Below are positions 18,301-31,573 of a stretch of 64,000 nt of DNA, in pieces. Each line of letters starts with the position of its first letter. Within the stretch, counting starts at the first letter, position 1. The stretch spans positions 67,501 through 131,500 of the forward strand of contig JAXCGZ010003871.1 of NCBI GenBank assembly GCA_037179515.1. The letters are read 5' to 3'. Below the pieces are notes generated by a model. That model was given only the letters and a program-made list of their open reading frames with translations, ran no database searches and was not told the origin of the DNA. This DNA is from Halocaridina rubra. Lineage: Eukaryota > Arthropoda > Malacostraca > Decapoda > Atyidae. The position numbers and the translations under genes are program-made.

Positions 18301-18946
18301 ATAGTGATACATGAAATTACAAACTTTACACGGAATTCTTTGGTGTTCATTTATTAATGGGTTAATAAGAAAATAACTTGAAGGATAAATTTGTTTTTTA
18401 TTTCTTGAAATAAACAAGAGAAGGAAAAAACTTATCATAAGGCCACCGAGGGAGCATAGTATCTTAACTTGGTACCGGTCCCAACACCGGAATTTAGGAA
18501 ATGTGAATGTCACAAGGAAGGACATTCAGTAGAAAAAGTCCCAGAGGCGACTGAAACACAAATGCCCCAAATGAAAAGGTGAAGAACTGCAGATATAAAA
18601 GAAAGATGTACAACTGATACATCGAAGAACTACGTTAAAGAAAAAAAAAAAGTGGCCGTCAGGAATTGTCAGAAGTGCAAATATGTAAGAGTTTCTAAGT
18701 TGATGGCTTCTGGTTTTCCAATAATTATCTCATCAAAGAATTATAACTAATATATTATGTATTTGCTGCTCACTTTTCGCATTTAATATCATGTGTCTGT
18801 CAATGGCAATGTGTTTATTGAGAGAAACATTATTACTTTCCACTCTCATTTTGAGAGGTGGAATTTATTAGTGTCAACATTAAACAACTTCGTGGTTTCT
18901 AGAAGTTAGGAGTTAGTGAGGAAGTGTTTTTAAACACATTTACAAC

Positions 18947-19078
18947 ATGGAGAAACCTCAGATTATTGTTTATATCGAGCATTCCCTAAATTACACAGCT
19001 TTTGAAGTGAAATGGATCCCCCGTTCTGCCAAAATGGTGACTATAGGCAGCCATCCCAGGGGCACTGGGGCTCTGCAG
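18947..19078 (+). CDS. WDR92 exon 1
   Basis: Starts at ATG 18947 (context acaacATGG) and ends cag|gtaaga: 44 codons, phase 0. Any 5' UTR intron was not resolved. Confidence 0.92.
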
Positions 19079-22000
19079 GTAAGACTTGGGAAGTAATTTT
19101 AGCAATGCACAAAAGGAAATTTCATTCCTTAATCAAGAGGTTCTGTAGAATCGCATATTTCTCAAAAGAGAGCCAGGTTTATTATACAAAAAAAAAGGAT
19201 TTTTTTTTGCTGGTTTACAAAGGGTTTGTCCTGGCCCACGGACGGTGTGGAGGACTGGATCAACGTAATCAGAAATTGCTATAATTTAATTTTTTCTGGC
19301 ATTGTGACTGGTATATGCCAAAGTGGGTTAAGATTCATTGTATGCATCCCATTCATAGCCTACCCGAGATATCAGTGTTACCACCACTTACTAATATGTG
19401 CCGCACAGCTCTATAAACACCTAAATTCACGCTGTTAAGGTATGGAAGAATTCAAGTTTGAGTTAGATTAGGTTAATGGGGTTATGTTAGGGTAGGTTAA
19501 GTTTAATGGATTAGGTTAATTAAGTACCTACCGCCTCCCCCCAATATCGGCCTTAACACAGAAAATAGTGATTATCTAGAAAACCAATTACCAGATTCAT
19601 TCAAAACAAAAAACTATAAAGTTTTAGTCCAAAAATTGAAGGGGTGAATAAAACGGATCTTAACCACAAAGTGTCTGTTAACTAATGGGAAGTTGGCGTT
19701 GGTCATTGGCCGTGTGGGAGCAATGAAGGTGTAACAGTTGATAATAAGATGTGCTTGAGGCATTGTCCTGGGAAACTTCATGAATTAGAAATGAAGGAAA
19801 TGTCTTTACAGAACTCCAAAACTATAAATTAATAAATAACAGATGTATTAAAGTAATACACTATTGTGAAAAATCTGAGTAGAGAAGAGGTGAACTTTAT
19901 TCAAACTTCTGATTGAGTACGTTATTTACAGAAATAAATACATTACCAATTTTTGGAATACGAGCAACACTGCTTTTTATTTTATTTATTACAGCTTCAC
20001 TCTTCTCAAATATCTGTAAGTTCGTTTAAAATAGTAACAGTTTCGTTTCATTGATATTTTTGTTTGGACTCAATAATAAATGATGTATTTTCAGATACAG
20101 TTTCTACTAAGCCTGTTATCAAGTTAAAATTAAGTTCACTTTTTTGCATAGTTTAGTTCCCTCTTATTTGTTAGTAATCAACAAGAATAAACTGATTCTT
20201 TTTGACAATCTTTCATGTACCATATTGGATTGCATCGTCGTTTATCAGACAGATACCTGTAAACTTCCATTTGAATATAATTAATGAGGAAGAAGGCAGA
20301 GGGCAGATCTAAGAATCAAGAGCTCCTTCCCATTATCACTCCTGTATATTTTATCATTATGGAAGATGAGTAACAAGTACATGAGCAATATGAAAAAAAA
20401 CCAGTATCTGTTTTTACTTTAATTTTTGCTTGAATATATTTAGAATAGCTAGTTGATTTTCTGGCTGCATATTTTACTTAAATCTGATATTACAGTAATT
20501 TGAAAATATCCCATATAAGGGAAAGCAGTTATGATAATGTAGCCTTTTATTATTATTATTTTTTTTTAATCCTATTTCCAGATTTGTATTATTATTGTAC
20601 CTTTACATTGAAACATGTGGTGGATACATATGATTCTGATAAAAATAAATAATTATTATTTTATAATTGCCTTTACAATTATATGGTAGTATAGTATTGC
20701 AGTACCGTCTTTGTAGTATTACAGTACAGTACTGTATTGTGTTATATATTTATGTTCATATATAAATACATCTATTTTATCACACACACACATACATTCA
20801 CACAGAAAGGTATTACACTTACTACTAATTTGCATGACTAGTATGACATTTTCTTGAGACCATAGGCAATTCACTTGATGCTGAGAACTAAAGCTTTGAC
20901 TTAAAATACATTTGGATTCAACTCACAGAAGTGTATCTATAGTAATTGCCATGGTACTTTTTGGAACATGTCAGGTGTTACTAACTCTAATATATATAAA
21001 TTATGTAATATTATTACAGATTAATCATTTGCAGGTCTTTGAAATGAATGAAGGATCTCTGAAATTACTGCATGATGGTGAACGTCCCAAAGCTCTGAAG
21101 TGTGGTATGTACTTATATATGCCCTAGATGCTGTACAGATTGTACTGTATTTGTCGTTGCTAAAACTCAGATTGCATGTCTTTATATATTATGACCATGT
21201 ATTTCTGTGCCACTGTTCATAAAGCTGCTGTAGATGGCTTTAGAAGAAAGCAGGTCTTAAGTTGAGAGACCTTTCATTTTCTTTGTTTCATTCACAATTT
21301 TTATTGTGAATTGAAAGAATTTTGGATTTGTAGGAGCTCTTTTTGTATATGCTTTCTGCAATAGTGGCTGATATTTTTTTTACCCTCTAGATTAGTTAAT
21401 GCTCAGAGGTTTCAGATCAATCGTTCAGGTTTCTGAGCTGCATGAAAATTCATTTAAAACCTCTGATCTTAATATTCAAGAATTACAGACTGAGGTAATG
21501 CAGTCGTTATACATATATTGCAGACACTCAGTATTCCTTATCCTGTAATGCATTACTTCTGTATATTACTATCTACTTTTATCTAGCTATCAGTCTCAGT
21601 ACTTGGATATCTTAGTTTTTTATCTGTATGCTATATCTTTCTACATATGTATCTCTTTTCCTATCTGAATACCACTTTGTGAGCAACGAGAAGCAGAAAT
21701 ATCAACAGGTTTTGCACAGCTTTTTTCATATCTTATTTATTTCAATATTAAACAGCTGAAGCTCTTTAGATAAAACTTGCATTCATCATCCAGAAAATGT
21801 GTGCCTTTTAAGCAATATGAGCTCCCAGTCTGTTGGTCTGACCATTCTTAGAACGTATTAATAGCTGATTCGATAGATGGTGATACTGGGTTTTTGAGTG
21901 TTTCTTTTGCCACAACCACCACCCCAGTTGTATGCCCTAGATAAGATAGACGAGTAGATGGTGTACATGAGTCAATAGAATCACTTATATTCTTCTGTTT

Positions 22001-25000
22001 GGTTACAGATGTGCAAATATGAAGACAATGATTATTTTTTAAGTTTCTATGAATATTGTGATATTTCATGCTTCCTCTATTCCATGGACATAAAAAATGT
22101 ATAATTTTATTGGTTGAATATGGTTGAGTACCTCACAAGACAATAAATTTTCAGGAACTTTTGGCGCTTCTACGTTGGAGGATCGACACATAGCCGTTGG
22201 GGACTTCGATGGCAAGATGGAAATCATTGATCTCAAAGCTCCTGAAACTCCCGTATACTCTGTAAAGGCGCATAGTGAGATAATTAATTGTATAGATGGT
22301 GTAGCCGGTCTGGACATTGGAAAAGGTAATGTGCTGTATAGTTTTAAAACCCATTGATATCTGCAACCGACATTGAAGTGTTATCTTCAGGGGCTCACAA
22401 TTAACACATTATTTCATATTACCAAATGCATTCTTTACATTCTAGTAGGCGGTGGAATGCCTCATTGATATGAATTCAGTTGAGAGACTTATTTCCAGAG
22501 ACACTAATTGTTCTTTTTTATATTGTAACGGCTCTGTTTTATACTTGGGAGGTAGATGTTGATAGACATATACCAGTATTAAGGGGCTCCATGACCTTGA
22601 CTAGTAATGATTATTATTATTTTTATTACAAGATAGCTATGTAGCAAAATATAGTGTATTAGCCTTAAAATTGTTAGCTCTATTAGTTGTGTGGAAGTAT
22701 TCTACAAAGGATATTGCAAAATATTTTTAGCTACAGCAGTTGCTTGCCAGTAGTATTTAAATTGAGGAAGTGAATAATACTATGGAAAGATTAAATCTGT
22801 CCTACAGGCCAGATTTAATTGAAGATTATTTTTTAGAGAGTTTAAAAATAGAATTAAGTGTATCGTATTTCAATATGCAGACCATAGGCAAAATAGAAAA
22901 AAATGAAGCTAGAAAACGCCATAATAGTAGTATTAAGTGAAACATGGATTTATTCCCATAAGTATAAATCCAGTGCATTTACAGGGTATGAAGTATTTAA
23001 CATTTTCTTTATATGTGAAAATGAAGTGAAAAGCCTCTTTAACTGATCTGTTTGCTTTAAACTTAAATGTTATTGCACATTGGAAGGACTTTGTTAACTA
23101 GTTGGTATATCACTTAGACAGCTTAAGATTTTTATAAATTATCCATTACCCTGAGTATGAATACTGTATTAATACATTCTCAGAGAAGGCAGATATCTCC
23201 TCCTGATATTAGGGATGGTGAACAAAATTGACTTAACTTTCTACATCTGTTAGAGATTTTCATACATGATGTATTTGTGGTAAACCATATAAACATTTTC
23301 AATACATCCTAAGTGAGTTCGGCCCTAAGAGATTTATGAATGGGATAAGGGGTAAAAGATGAAATTATTAAGCAATACCTCATTGCCTTTTGTTTACATG
23401 ATTAAATAATATAGGCATCAGTAAATATACAATGCATCTAAAATGGAGCTAAGGTTTGTTTGAACTCAGATTTCAGAAAATCCTACAAGAATCAGTCCTC
23501 ATATCAGTGTTTAATCTTTTTATACATTTATGATACTGAAGATCTTGCGTGATATTGTTTATCAAAATATTCTGATAATATTGATATAGGGAGTTACATA
23601 ATCTGTTGAAAATACAGGAGCAGAACTGCATGTACATCCTTATAATTAATTGCTATGAACAATGATATAAAAGATGGAAGTAGGAAAGTACAGATTAATT
23701 TTTACGCTCGTTGATAATGATAGTTCTAAACCCACTTACTCTCTAAATGAAGCTAGGCTAAAGCCTGTTAAGGTAAAAAATTATTGATTTGTGTTCATGG
23801 CCAATTTATATTAACCTGTCATTTGACTTTGCTAAGTTTGTGAGTAAAATGCGAGAAAGAATACTGTATTTAGGATAATTTCATATGTTAAAACTTTTAA
23901 AATGATTCTTCATTAATTATTTTCTAGAAGTAATAATAATAATGATAATAATAATAATAATAATAATTATAATAATTATAATAATAATAATAATAATGAC
24001 AATAATAATAATAATAATAATGACAATGATAATAATAAGAAGACTGTTCAGAGCTAGGGTTCAGTCCCTCTTATAGTATACTGTATAGTTTGGGAATCCA
24101 TATTATCAGAGAGATAAAACATGGAGAAAGTATAATATAGAGCGACCAAGTAATATTAATGTTGTTTAGAATTAGACTCATAAATAGTTCGGTTAGATTA
24201 AATCCCTTTTCCTTTGAGCTACACAGTTCTTACAGGTGACATGATAATACTGTGCAAAATTCATATTAGAGGTACAAAAGTATTGTTGTGGGCTCTTTAT
24301 TTTTCTATTTCTGTGTTTTATAGTAAAGCAAGAAACATGGATGTGCTGAAAAATAGTTTTTGAATAAATATATGGAGCCTTCGAATAGTTGAGTACTAAT
24401 TATAGTTCAGAAATGTGATTTGATACTGTGGATTTCTGCCACGGTTTGGAGTAACTGTGATATATCAAAGGAGGTATCTGGCCTTCATTTTTGAAGACTG
24501 TTGGGCTTCTGTCATAATTTGTTTGTTTGTTCTGGTTTTATGTCACGGACTCCCTTTTCTACCAAGGGCTACGACGGTTGCCTTCTTGCAAAGGACTTGT
24601 TTTGGCAGATGTAATCCTTTCCCTGAGTGTATGCCCTTGCTAACCTCAGACCGTGATGGGGCGCAAACCCTCGACCTGACGCCTCAGAGTTGCGGACGCT
24701 ATCGCTTGAGCCACGGTGACTACTTCTGTCATAGGGTGTATATAAATTGATATGGAATGTTCAAAATATTCAAAATTTTTGCATGGTGTCAGAGAGCAGG
24801 GTGTGCCAAACAGTATACATAGTGCTTGTGTCACATTGCCACAAGAAGAAGCTACTGATTTGTTGGCCATTTTTGTTTAATTCATAGAACAGTTATCTTG
24901 TCAATCTTTTTTTTTTGAAGCAAATAATTTTTAAAATATATCATTATATTGTGCAGTCACTAAGGTTTTCAGTTGCAATGATGCAGTAGTTCATAGCTGA

Positions 25001-26037
25001 TAAGAAAGAATTAAGTTATGGAAATAGCATACTACATAAAAACTGATCTTGTAGACGTGTTTGGGATAGCAGGTGTTTCTGTAAGAGTGCTTTATAGAGT
25101 ATGTTAATCTTTGCAGTTTTTTTTTTATACCTTCAAATAATTGTACATGGGGACGTGCACATGGACACTCCCAGTGATACTGCAGTTGTTAAGCATTGTA
25201 ATCTATATTTGGTCATGTATAAATCAAATATTAATAGAATTTTCAATTCATTTTAATTATCATAGCAAGTAATTAAGAATAAAATATAGTGTAAGAATTG
25301 ATTGATGGCAGAAGAGCACTCTGCGATTATTAATTTAGAGTATTATATTATGGTTTCATATATTAATGGCAGAAGAGCACTCTGCAATTATTGATTAAGA
25401 GTAATGGCTGTAACAATAATTTTCAATAGCCCTTGTTGAGTGCTATCTTTTAAGTTAAATCTCCACTTTACCACAGAACCACTACAGACAATTTGAAGCA
25501 GATATAGTATAACAATTTTCAGGTTAGAGTAATAAGTAGGTACATATACATATACTGTACATGCATGCACATGTATCTATATATATGCATGCATATACTC
25601 ATATATGCATAGCTAATTAGATGAGCAATAGAAATGCCACTGGGGCTTCATAGTCATACATATCTAGGAGAGAGAGAGAGAGTGAGAGTTTGTGGTATGC
25701 ATTTCAGCAAAAAGAGTTATTAGTCCTTTCCACCGATATGCATACATACATGCATACTCATATACATCATCGCCATCTGAGGGTGACACAACACACGAAA
25801 AGGACAGGCTGAATAAACAGTCTGAGCATTGAGAGCTAAGAAACAGGGCAAGAAAAAAAATACTTGTGCATGTAAACAATTGCGTATGCATATACACCTA
25901 CACATTCATGCATACACATAAACACAGCACCATCTTATGGAATAGAAATTTAAAAGAAAAGACTGAAAGCTCCACCCCCACTCTTTCCTTCAAATTGTAT
26001 ACACGAGAGAGGTTTATGTCAGCTTAATCCATTATTA

Positions 26038-26072
<35 letters not shown>

Positions 26073-27531
26073 GTTATTATTATTGTTTTATTATTATTAT
26101 TATTATTATTATTACTTTTATTATAATTGTTATCATCATCATCATTACTATAACTCTTGTATATAGATAGTTACGAACCAAAAGTAGTTATTCTTGATAC
26201 ACATACGCATACATATGCACGCACATATACAAGCATATACATACATGTATACACATATACACTCATATAAATTCATATATGAGCCACTGAGAAAGGGGGG
26301 CTAGAATACTAATTAAATTTCTATATTCATTTCCATAATAAAAATTTTGTAATTGGAATGCTTGTCTGTCAGGGCTTTGCTGTCAAACATGTAAAATTTT
26401 GGAGTATATTTATACTGAAAATTTTATGTACAGATGATTTGTGTGAACTCAGAGTAGTCATTGAATTATGTATACTGTAATGGATTCGGTTTTACGTCAC
26501 GAACTCCCTTTTCTACTAAGAGCTAGGACAGTTGCCTTCTCAGAAAGGACTTGTTTTGGCAGATGTAATCGTTACCCTGAGCATATGCCCTTACTAACCT
26601 CAGTCCGTGACGGGGCGCGAACCCTCGACCTGCTGGCTCAGAGTCACAGGCGCTACCATTTTGCCACGGAGACTACTTTTGAATTATGTATAATCTTATC
26701 CTTAAATTGTAAATTTCTTTAAAAAAATTGATCTAAAATTAGTCTTATGTGGCTACAGCATCATTCTGTGTTAGTAGTGCTTGTTTAGCTTATATTATGG
26801 AATTCTGCACTTTATTTAATAATTATTTACTATCTGCAGGTGCTCCAGAAATAGTCACTGGGAGTAGAGACGGTCTAGTGAAAGTGTGGGACTCACGGCA
26901 AAAGGAGAGACCTGTTATTACCATTGAACCTACTGAAGGGGAACAGAAGAGAGACTGTTGGAGTGTGGCATTTGGAAATGCATACACTAGTGAGGAAAGA
27001 GTCCTTTGTGCAGGCTTTGACAATGGAGATGTTAAGATGTTTGATTTACGCAAGATGAGTATTATCTGGGAGACCAATTTGAAAAATGGCGTATGTTCAA
27101 TTGAATTTGATCGTAAAGACATTGATATGAATAAACTGTTAGTGACAACTTTGGAATCCAAATTCCACATCTTTGATCTCAGAACATTCCATACAGAAAA
27201 AGGCTTTACTGGAATGGTTGAAAAGGGACATAAATCAACCATATGGTGCGGGAGACATTTACCCCAGAATCGTGACATCTTTGCCACAACTGGTGGAAAT
27301 GGTTCTATTTTGTTGTGGAAATATTCTTATCCTGTGTCAAGATCTAAAAAGCTAAGTGATGGATCTGAAGTTGGTGTTTCAGGGGAAACAGTATTACTTC
27401 AGAATGCTACTATTACAGGACAGCCCATTACAAGTCATGATTGGAGTCAGGATAAAATAGGACTGAGTGCTTGCACTGGCTTAGACCAAACTCTAAGAGT
27501 TGTTATTCATACTAAACTAAATACGCTATAG
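18947..27531 (+). CDS. WDR92 / DNAAF10 (Monad), WD-repeat co-chaperone, 4 coding exons
   Basis: Spliced CDS 18947-19078, 21035-21104, 22155-22325 and 26840-27531: 1065 nt, 354 residues, all junctions GT-AG and in phase. The protein matches the WDR92 family along its whole length (human protein about 357 residues). Landmarks are the EKPQII start, NYTAFEVKW, the GTG block at the end of exon 1, [26 protein letters not shown] (Trp-Asp at 141-142), [33 protein letters not shown] and the VIHTKLNTL end. The family folds as a WD beta-propeller. It works with the R2TP/prefoldin-like co-chaperone machinery and is needed for axonemal dynein pre-assembly in ciliated cells; it acts in the cytosol. No domain is missing and there is no frameshift. 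One visible oddity is Cys-Gly in the [10 protein letters not shown] block, where I remember Gln-Val in vertebrates. Confidence 0.94.
19079..21034 (+). other. WDR92 intron 1
   Basis: About 1.96 kb with donor gtaaga and acceptor atcatttgcag. It contains a dispersed repeat at about 19310-19560 and no additional exon. Confidence 0.8.
19310..19560. repeat. Dispersed repeat R2, copy 1
   Basis: Related to the end of the window (about 63840-64000). Shared blocks in the same order are atgtaccgcac-type, ctataaacaccta, taagtacc and atatc-cctt-acaca. Unidentified family. Confidence 0.6.
21035..21104 (+). CDS. WDR92 exon 2
   Basis: 70 bp, 23 codons plus one base. Acceptor ttaatcatttgcag, donor g|gtatgt. 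It encodes the [12 protein letters not shown] strand pair of the first blade. Confidence 0.92.
22155..22325 (+). CDS. WDR92 exon 3
   Basis: 171 bp. Acceptor aaattttcag, donor g|gtaatg. It encodes [12 protein letters not shown] (blade with WD-like ID) through GLDIGKG. Confidence 0.92.
23933..24036. repeat. Imperfect (AAT)n microsatellite
   Basis: AAT units interspersed with GAT, TAT and GAC variants; older than the pure arrays elsewhere. Confidence 0.9.
24531..24722 (-). mobile_element. tRNA-derived SINE (family A), copy 4
   Basis: Full-length antisense copy in WDR92 intron 3. The tail block cacggactcccttttc (plus strand) and the right-hand head ending gccacggtgac match the family. Confidence 0.85.
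26031..26117. repeat. (ATT)n microsatellite, imperfect
   Basis: ATT units with GTT and TTT interruptions. Confidence 0.9.
26484..26676 (-). mobile_element. tRNA-derived SINE (family A), copy 5
   Basis: Full-length antisense copy ending about 165 bp before WDR92 exon 4; the tail and the B-box region (gcgcgaaccctcgacc on the plus strand) are intact. Confidence 0.85.
26840..27531 (+). CDS. WDR92 exon 4 (last coding exon)
   Basis: Acceptor ttactatctgcag, TAG stop at 27529-27531. This 692-bp exon encodes residues 125-354, about two thirds of the propeller, as one exon. Confidence 0.94.
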
Positions 27532-29084
27532 TGCTACATGTATTAAATATACTAGTGCTCACGCTGCTGTGATTTCATCGCCCATGCACAACGATTGTGT
27601 TATACTTGACATAATTGGCTAAAATAGTATTAGCTACAGTGCCTATTGTAGTCATTTTTTGTAGTGCTCTATTATCTACAATGCGTATCATTGTCATGTT
27701 TTGTTAGCGATGAGAATTGCTCGATGAATTCTTGTTTTCTTTCTCTTGCATACTCTGTTAATGAAGCATTTTTGATGCAGCATTGCTGTGGTTCTTCATG
27801 TAGTATATGGACACTCCTTTCTCTTATATCGTAAAGTGTTCCAATCATGATATTATTCAGCGGAAAAATGAGATGCAAACTGAAAAAAAAAGAAATAATA
27901 TAACTAGATCACATCAGAGCAATCACTATGATATTTAGAGAATTTGTTTTCTCAATATAAATACCTTTACTGTGAGTCCTTCCATTCTTTTCCTTTCTAG
28001 ATGAAATGCAAAGATACCCACTATGTTCAATGTTTTTACGTATTATATAATGGTTATGCTCTGACAATCTTTCCCCTAAAAAAATCACCTCTGATTTCTT
28101 GTTTGACTTTTCTTCCTTAAAATAATGTATAGTTAATCATTACGTATATTAAATTATTCTTACTTCAATTAAACGTTTACTGTAAGAACAAGTTCTGTAT
28201 ATTGTTTTTGTTAAGAATATTTTTTACATAAGATGGATGCTGAAGTTTGTAATCAAGTATAAAATATATCAGATGAGTAATCTGCAATACATCTCAATTC
28301 TTACTACCAGAAATGAAAATATTTGTCCAAGAATGATTGATTAAATTCATATCTGTCAAGTACTTTTGGTCCCAATTATATACATTTTCATCACTAAGCA
28401 ATATGTAATATTTACATTGAAAGGTTATTCAGGATTAATTGTCCAGTGCTCATTGGGTTTAAGTATTTAATTGGAGAATAGTATATGCTTGTTGCTTAGC
28501 TTGTCAGTGGTTTACCGTATATTCCGAATTGAGATCTCAGCAGTCACAAAAGTATTTAGAGAACTAGTGTCACAAAACACTTAGATTTTTAGCACCCATA
28601 TTTATGACTATTTTCTGTTGGCATTTAGCAAGATAAATTTCACATGTTGAAGATCTGAAATGTTACAACCCTTTTTAAATATGAGTTGTTGTTTTTCCTG
28701 AGGCATGGATATGATCATAGGAAAAAACCTGGAAAAAGTAAATATATTAAACTTGCATTTATATTTCTAATATTTTCCTTACAATCATACTTATGATCAT
28801 CACATATATTGAACAAAATCAAGTCATCATAGTGCTAATTTTCTTAAACAAGCCATAGGTGTCTTTAGTGTTCCCTGTTTTCCATATGTGGGCTTCATTT
28901 TGCTCTCTAACGAATGTCATGGTAGGTTGTTTGTCAATATTCTCTAACTCATTATATATCTTGTACTCCTCGCACCATCCTGGTTGTCAAGATTTTGCAG
29001 GACATACACCTAATCCCTCCAGCTTCTTCGAAGAAATGGTAGACGAGTTTTGATGAATATTGTCAAGAGCTTGTCAAAAGAAAA
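27532..29084. other. WDR92 3' flank and intergenic DNA
   Basis: Probably includes the WDR92 3' UTR. An ATTAAA at 27542 is too close to the stop to be convincing, and no clear AATAAA was found. No other gene is seen. Confidence 0.5.
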
Positions 29085-29520
29085 GTTGGTTTTGAAAGAG
29101 GTAAATAGTGTAAGAAAAGTTAAAGGGCAAGCTGGGGAAATCTCGAAAATGATTGTGGATCTTAAAACTATTCAAGTGAAGTGAAACAGAAATTGAGGGA
29201 GCGTGTTGTGCTTAGGAAGAGGAAGATTCTAACCTGAGAAATAAGGAAATATAGAGACTGGATATAGAGGACTCATCAGTTCTAAAGGAGACGGAGGTTG
29301 AATGTCATTTGACGCGAAATTGCTACTGAATTTCAAAAGAGCAAAAAAGTTGTGGTTATTTGATTGTGTACACTCAATTCTCTTTTAAGGAAGAGATTAT
29401 GTCTTTGTATATTGCTATTATGAATCTGAAATAGTGTATGATAAAGTGAGTAGGAAAGCAGTGTGGCCATTTCTGCTTATGCTTGAGGTGGGGGAATATA
29501 TGCCTTCACTGGCTTCTTAT
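29085..29520 (+). mobile_element. Decayed LINE reverse-transcriptase relic
   Basis: 29092-29178 reads as a LINE linker (EVNSVRKVKGQAGEISKM) and about 29395-29490 reads, with a frameshift, as LYIAIMNL then YDKVSRKAVW, matching the LEKAYDxVxRxxLW box of reverse transcriptases. Stops and frameshifts throughout. The clade is uncertain. Confidence 0.5.
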
Positions 29521-31573
29521 TCTCCTCCTCCTCCACCTCATTAAATCACAGCCTTCACTGGCTTCTTCCTCCTCCTCCAGAATATCATAACATTCTCTGA
29601 ATTCCTTTTCTTCTCTTTCTCCTTCTTCTGCTCCTCCAGAGGAAATTATACCCTTCCCTGGCTAATTCACCGTTTCCTCCTTGACCTCCTTAGCCAGAGG
29701 AAATCACTCTGTTGACAGCATTTGGTTATGGCATAATGTTTAAAATATAGTGTAAATATTATTATTATTATTATTATTTCTACTATTGTTACTACCACCG
29801 TGGAAGAACAGAAGAAAGTAGAAACACCATAATGCCATAGATATGTCTTAACTGGATTTTTTTCTCAGCCCTTCCTTAGATAAGGAGTCAATGCTGCTCT
29901 GACGATCTACTCTATATTAGACTGCTGGTACTAGATTATTCTTTTATGTAGCTAACTGGATAAGTCTAAAATTGTAACCTGTACTACTCAATGGAAATTT
30001 AGATGTATTAATGATAGGACGTATTACTCTTATGTGCTAGTTCTACATTTCTTTGTTAATTTTAAAATGTTTCAGGAGAATACCTCAAATATGGTTTCCA
30101 TTAAGTATGAGTTGGTGATAATTTACTATGTACTGTACTGATCTTTTATGTCGTGAGCATGTTTTAGTTTAATAGCTGTTAATTGCAGTTCTGAACATCT
30201 GTTGCAAGGAATGTATTAGGAGTAAATGAGAAATTCATTCTAGCTTTGGAAATTACAGGATGAGAAGCAGTACAGAAAGGCAAGTTTAACTTGGAAGATT
30301 TACAAAAGAGAAATGTCTTCTTGTATATATCAAAAGTGAATGACAATCTTGTAGTAATGCTAAGATATTTTATGTTACGAAAGAGGATCAAAGCTGCATA
30401 TTATTACGTAGTACTCTTTTCGTACCTAACTTCCAAAAAACTAAGAAGAGTATTCTATAATATGGCAGAATATCTGATATAATTTAAGAAAGTGATAGGA
30501 GCTGTAGCATAATAGGAAAGAAAGCATTATTTTTGTTTTTTAAGAAGAGATCAGTATCAATTTCCTTCTGCAAAATAGCTAATTCTACAAAAGTGGAAAT
30601 GCTGTGTGGCAAAAAGTAACACGATTTAAAAAAGGGGAAAACTTAAGCCTGGTTTATAGTATTCAAGGCTTTATGGTCCATGACATTCCTGTCAAGATAA
30701 GAGAAACTTCAGCCCTTACGAAATAGACTCCTGTTTATTGCTTTTAAAGCTTAATTGCCTAGGGCTTCCCTGTTAGGACCAATAAAATAGAACCCTGTTC
30801 ATAGGATTCAAGGCTGAAACTAATGGTAAGAGAAAAGAGCCCAAAGATTATATTTGCAACTTACGAGAAGAGCTTCATAACAGGACAAAAAAAAGCAGAG
30901 TTATACAAAGCTGAATATGGAGAAGAAGAGGAATGGAGCTACTGATTAGAGTGAAAATTATATACGGAGGGCGTTCCAACTGGCACTGAAAAGGAAGATG
31001 GCGCAGGCTGAATGGGAGAATCGTCATTCAAGCTCTAGTGATTTGTCAAGTGACATGACTGGATTAACAGATGGCTCATACCAGTTTTGCCTAATTCCGG
31101 TTGAGAGGCATGTCCCAAGACCTACATTGTATGCTGGCACCATATGATTTGACAAGGAAGGTATTCATCACATTTCCAAGGGAAAAAATGGCAGCAAACC
31201 AACCCATACAAGCAGTCAAACCAGCACAGAAAAAGTTGTTGATATATATGGAGCAATTTTTCACTTCTATTTTCAGTTTTCAAAGGTTACTTCAATATCT
31301 TTCAGGTTTCTTTGTGTTAATATGTATGTAAGTAGTAAACCTCGCACTTGGCTTTAATATACTGTACTCATAAGTCTTGGGCTCTTGAATAGTAGATACA
31401 TATATATATATACCTAGTTCGCTTTACACGCGTATAATCCGCAAAATTGCAATAACGCCCCTAAAAAATAATAGTAAAAAAATACGAAATTCGCGAATAA
31501 CACCCATGCAAAGAAATTAGAAAAAACATTTCATTTTAGTAAATAACCGCCTTGGAGTCACTTTTCCGCCATG
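29521..31573. other. Intergenic stretch
   Basis: Contains CT-rich imperfect repeats (about 29515-29700). A 50-codon open frame starting at ATG 31000 is unsupported. 31420-31560 is CG-rich for this region and leads into the tandem repeat. Confidence 0.4.

Larger units (their letters stand above)
22326..26839 (+). other. WDR92 intron 3
   Basis: 4.5-kb intron carrying two family A SINEs and two trinucleotide microsatellites. Nothing else is recognised. Confidence 0.8.

Noticed and set aside
26749..26839. ATG at 26749 as an alternative start for a short WDR92 form
   Set aside because: It is intronic and upstream of a clear acceptor at 26838-26839. The encoded residues have no counterpart in the family as I remember it, and exons 1-3 fit the rest of the protein.
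26823..27287. 154-codon minus-strand frame over WDR92 exon 4
   Set aside because: It is the antisense shadow of a well-supported coding exon with family-wide similarity on the plus strand.
30950..31152. Plus-strand open stretch (MAQAEWENRHSS...) near 31.0 kb
   Set aside because: About 50 codons from the ATG, no splice signals at sensible positions and no recognisable domain.
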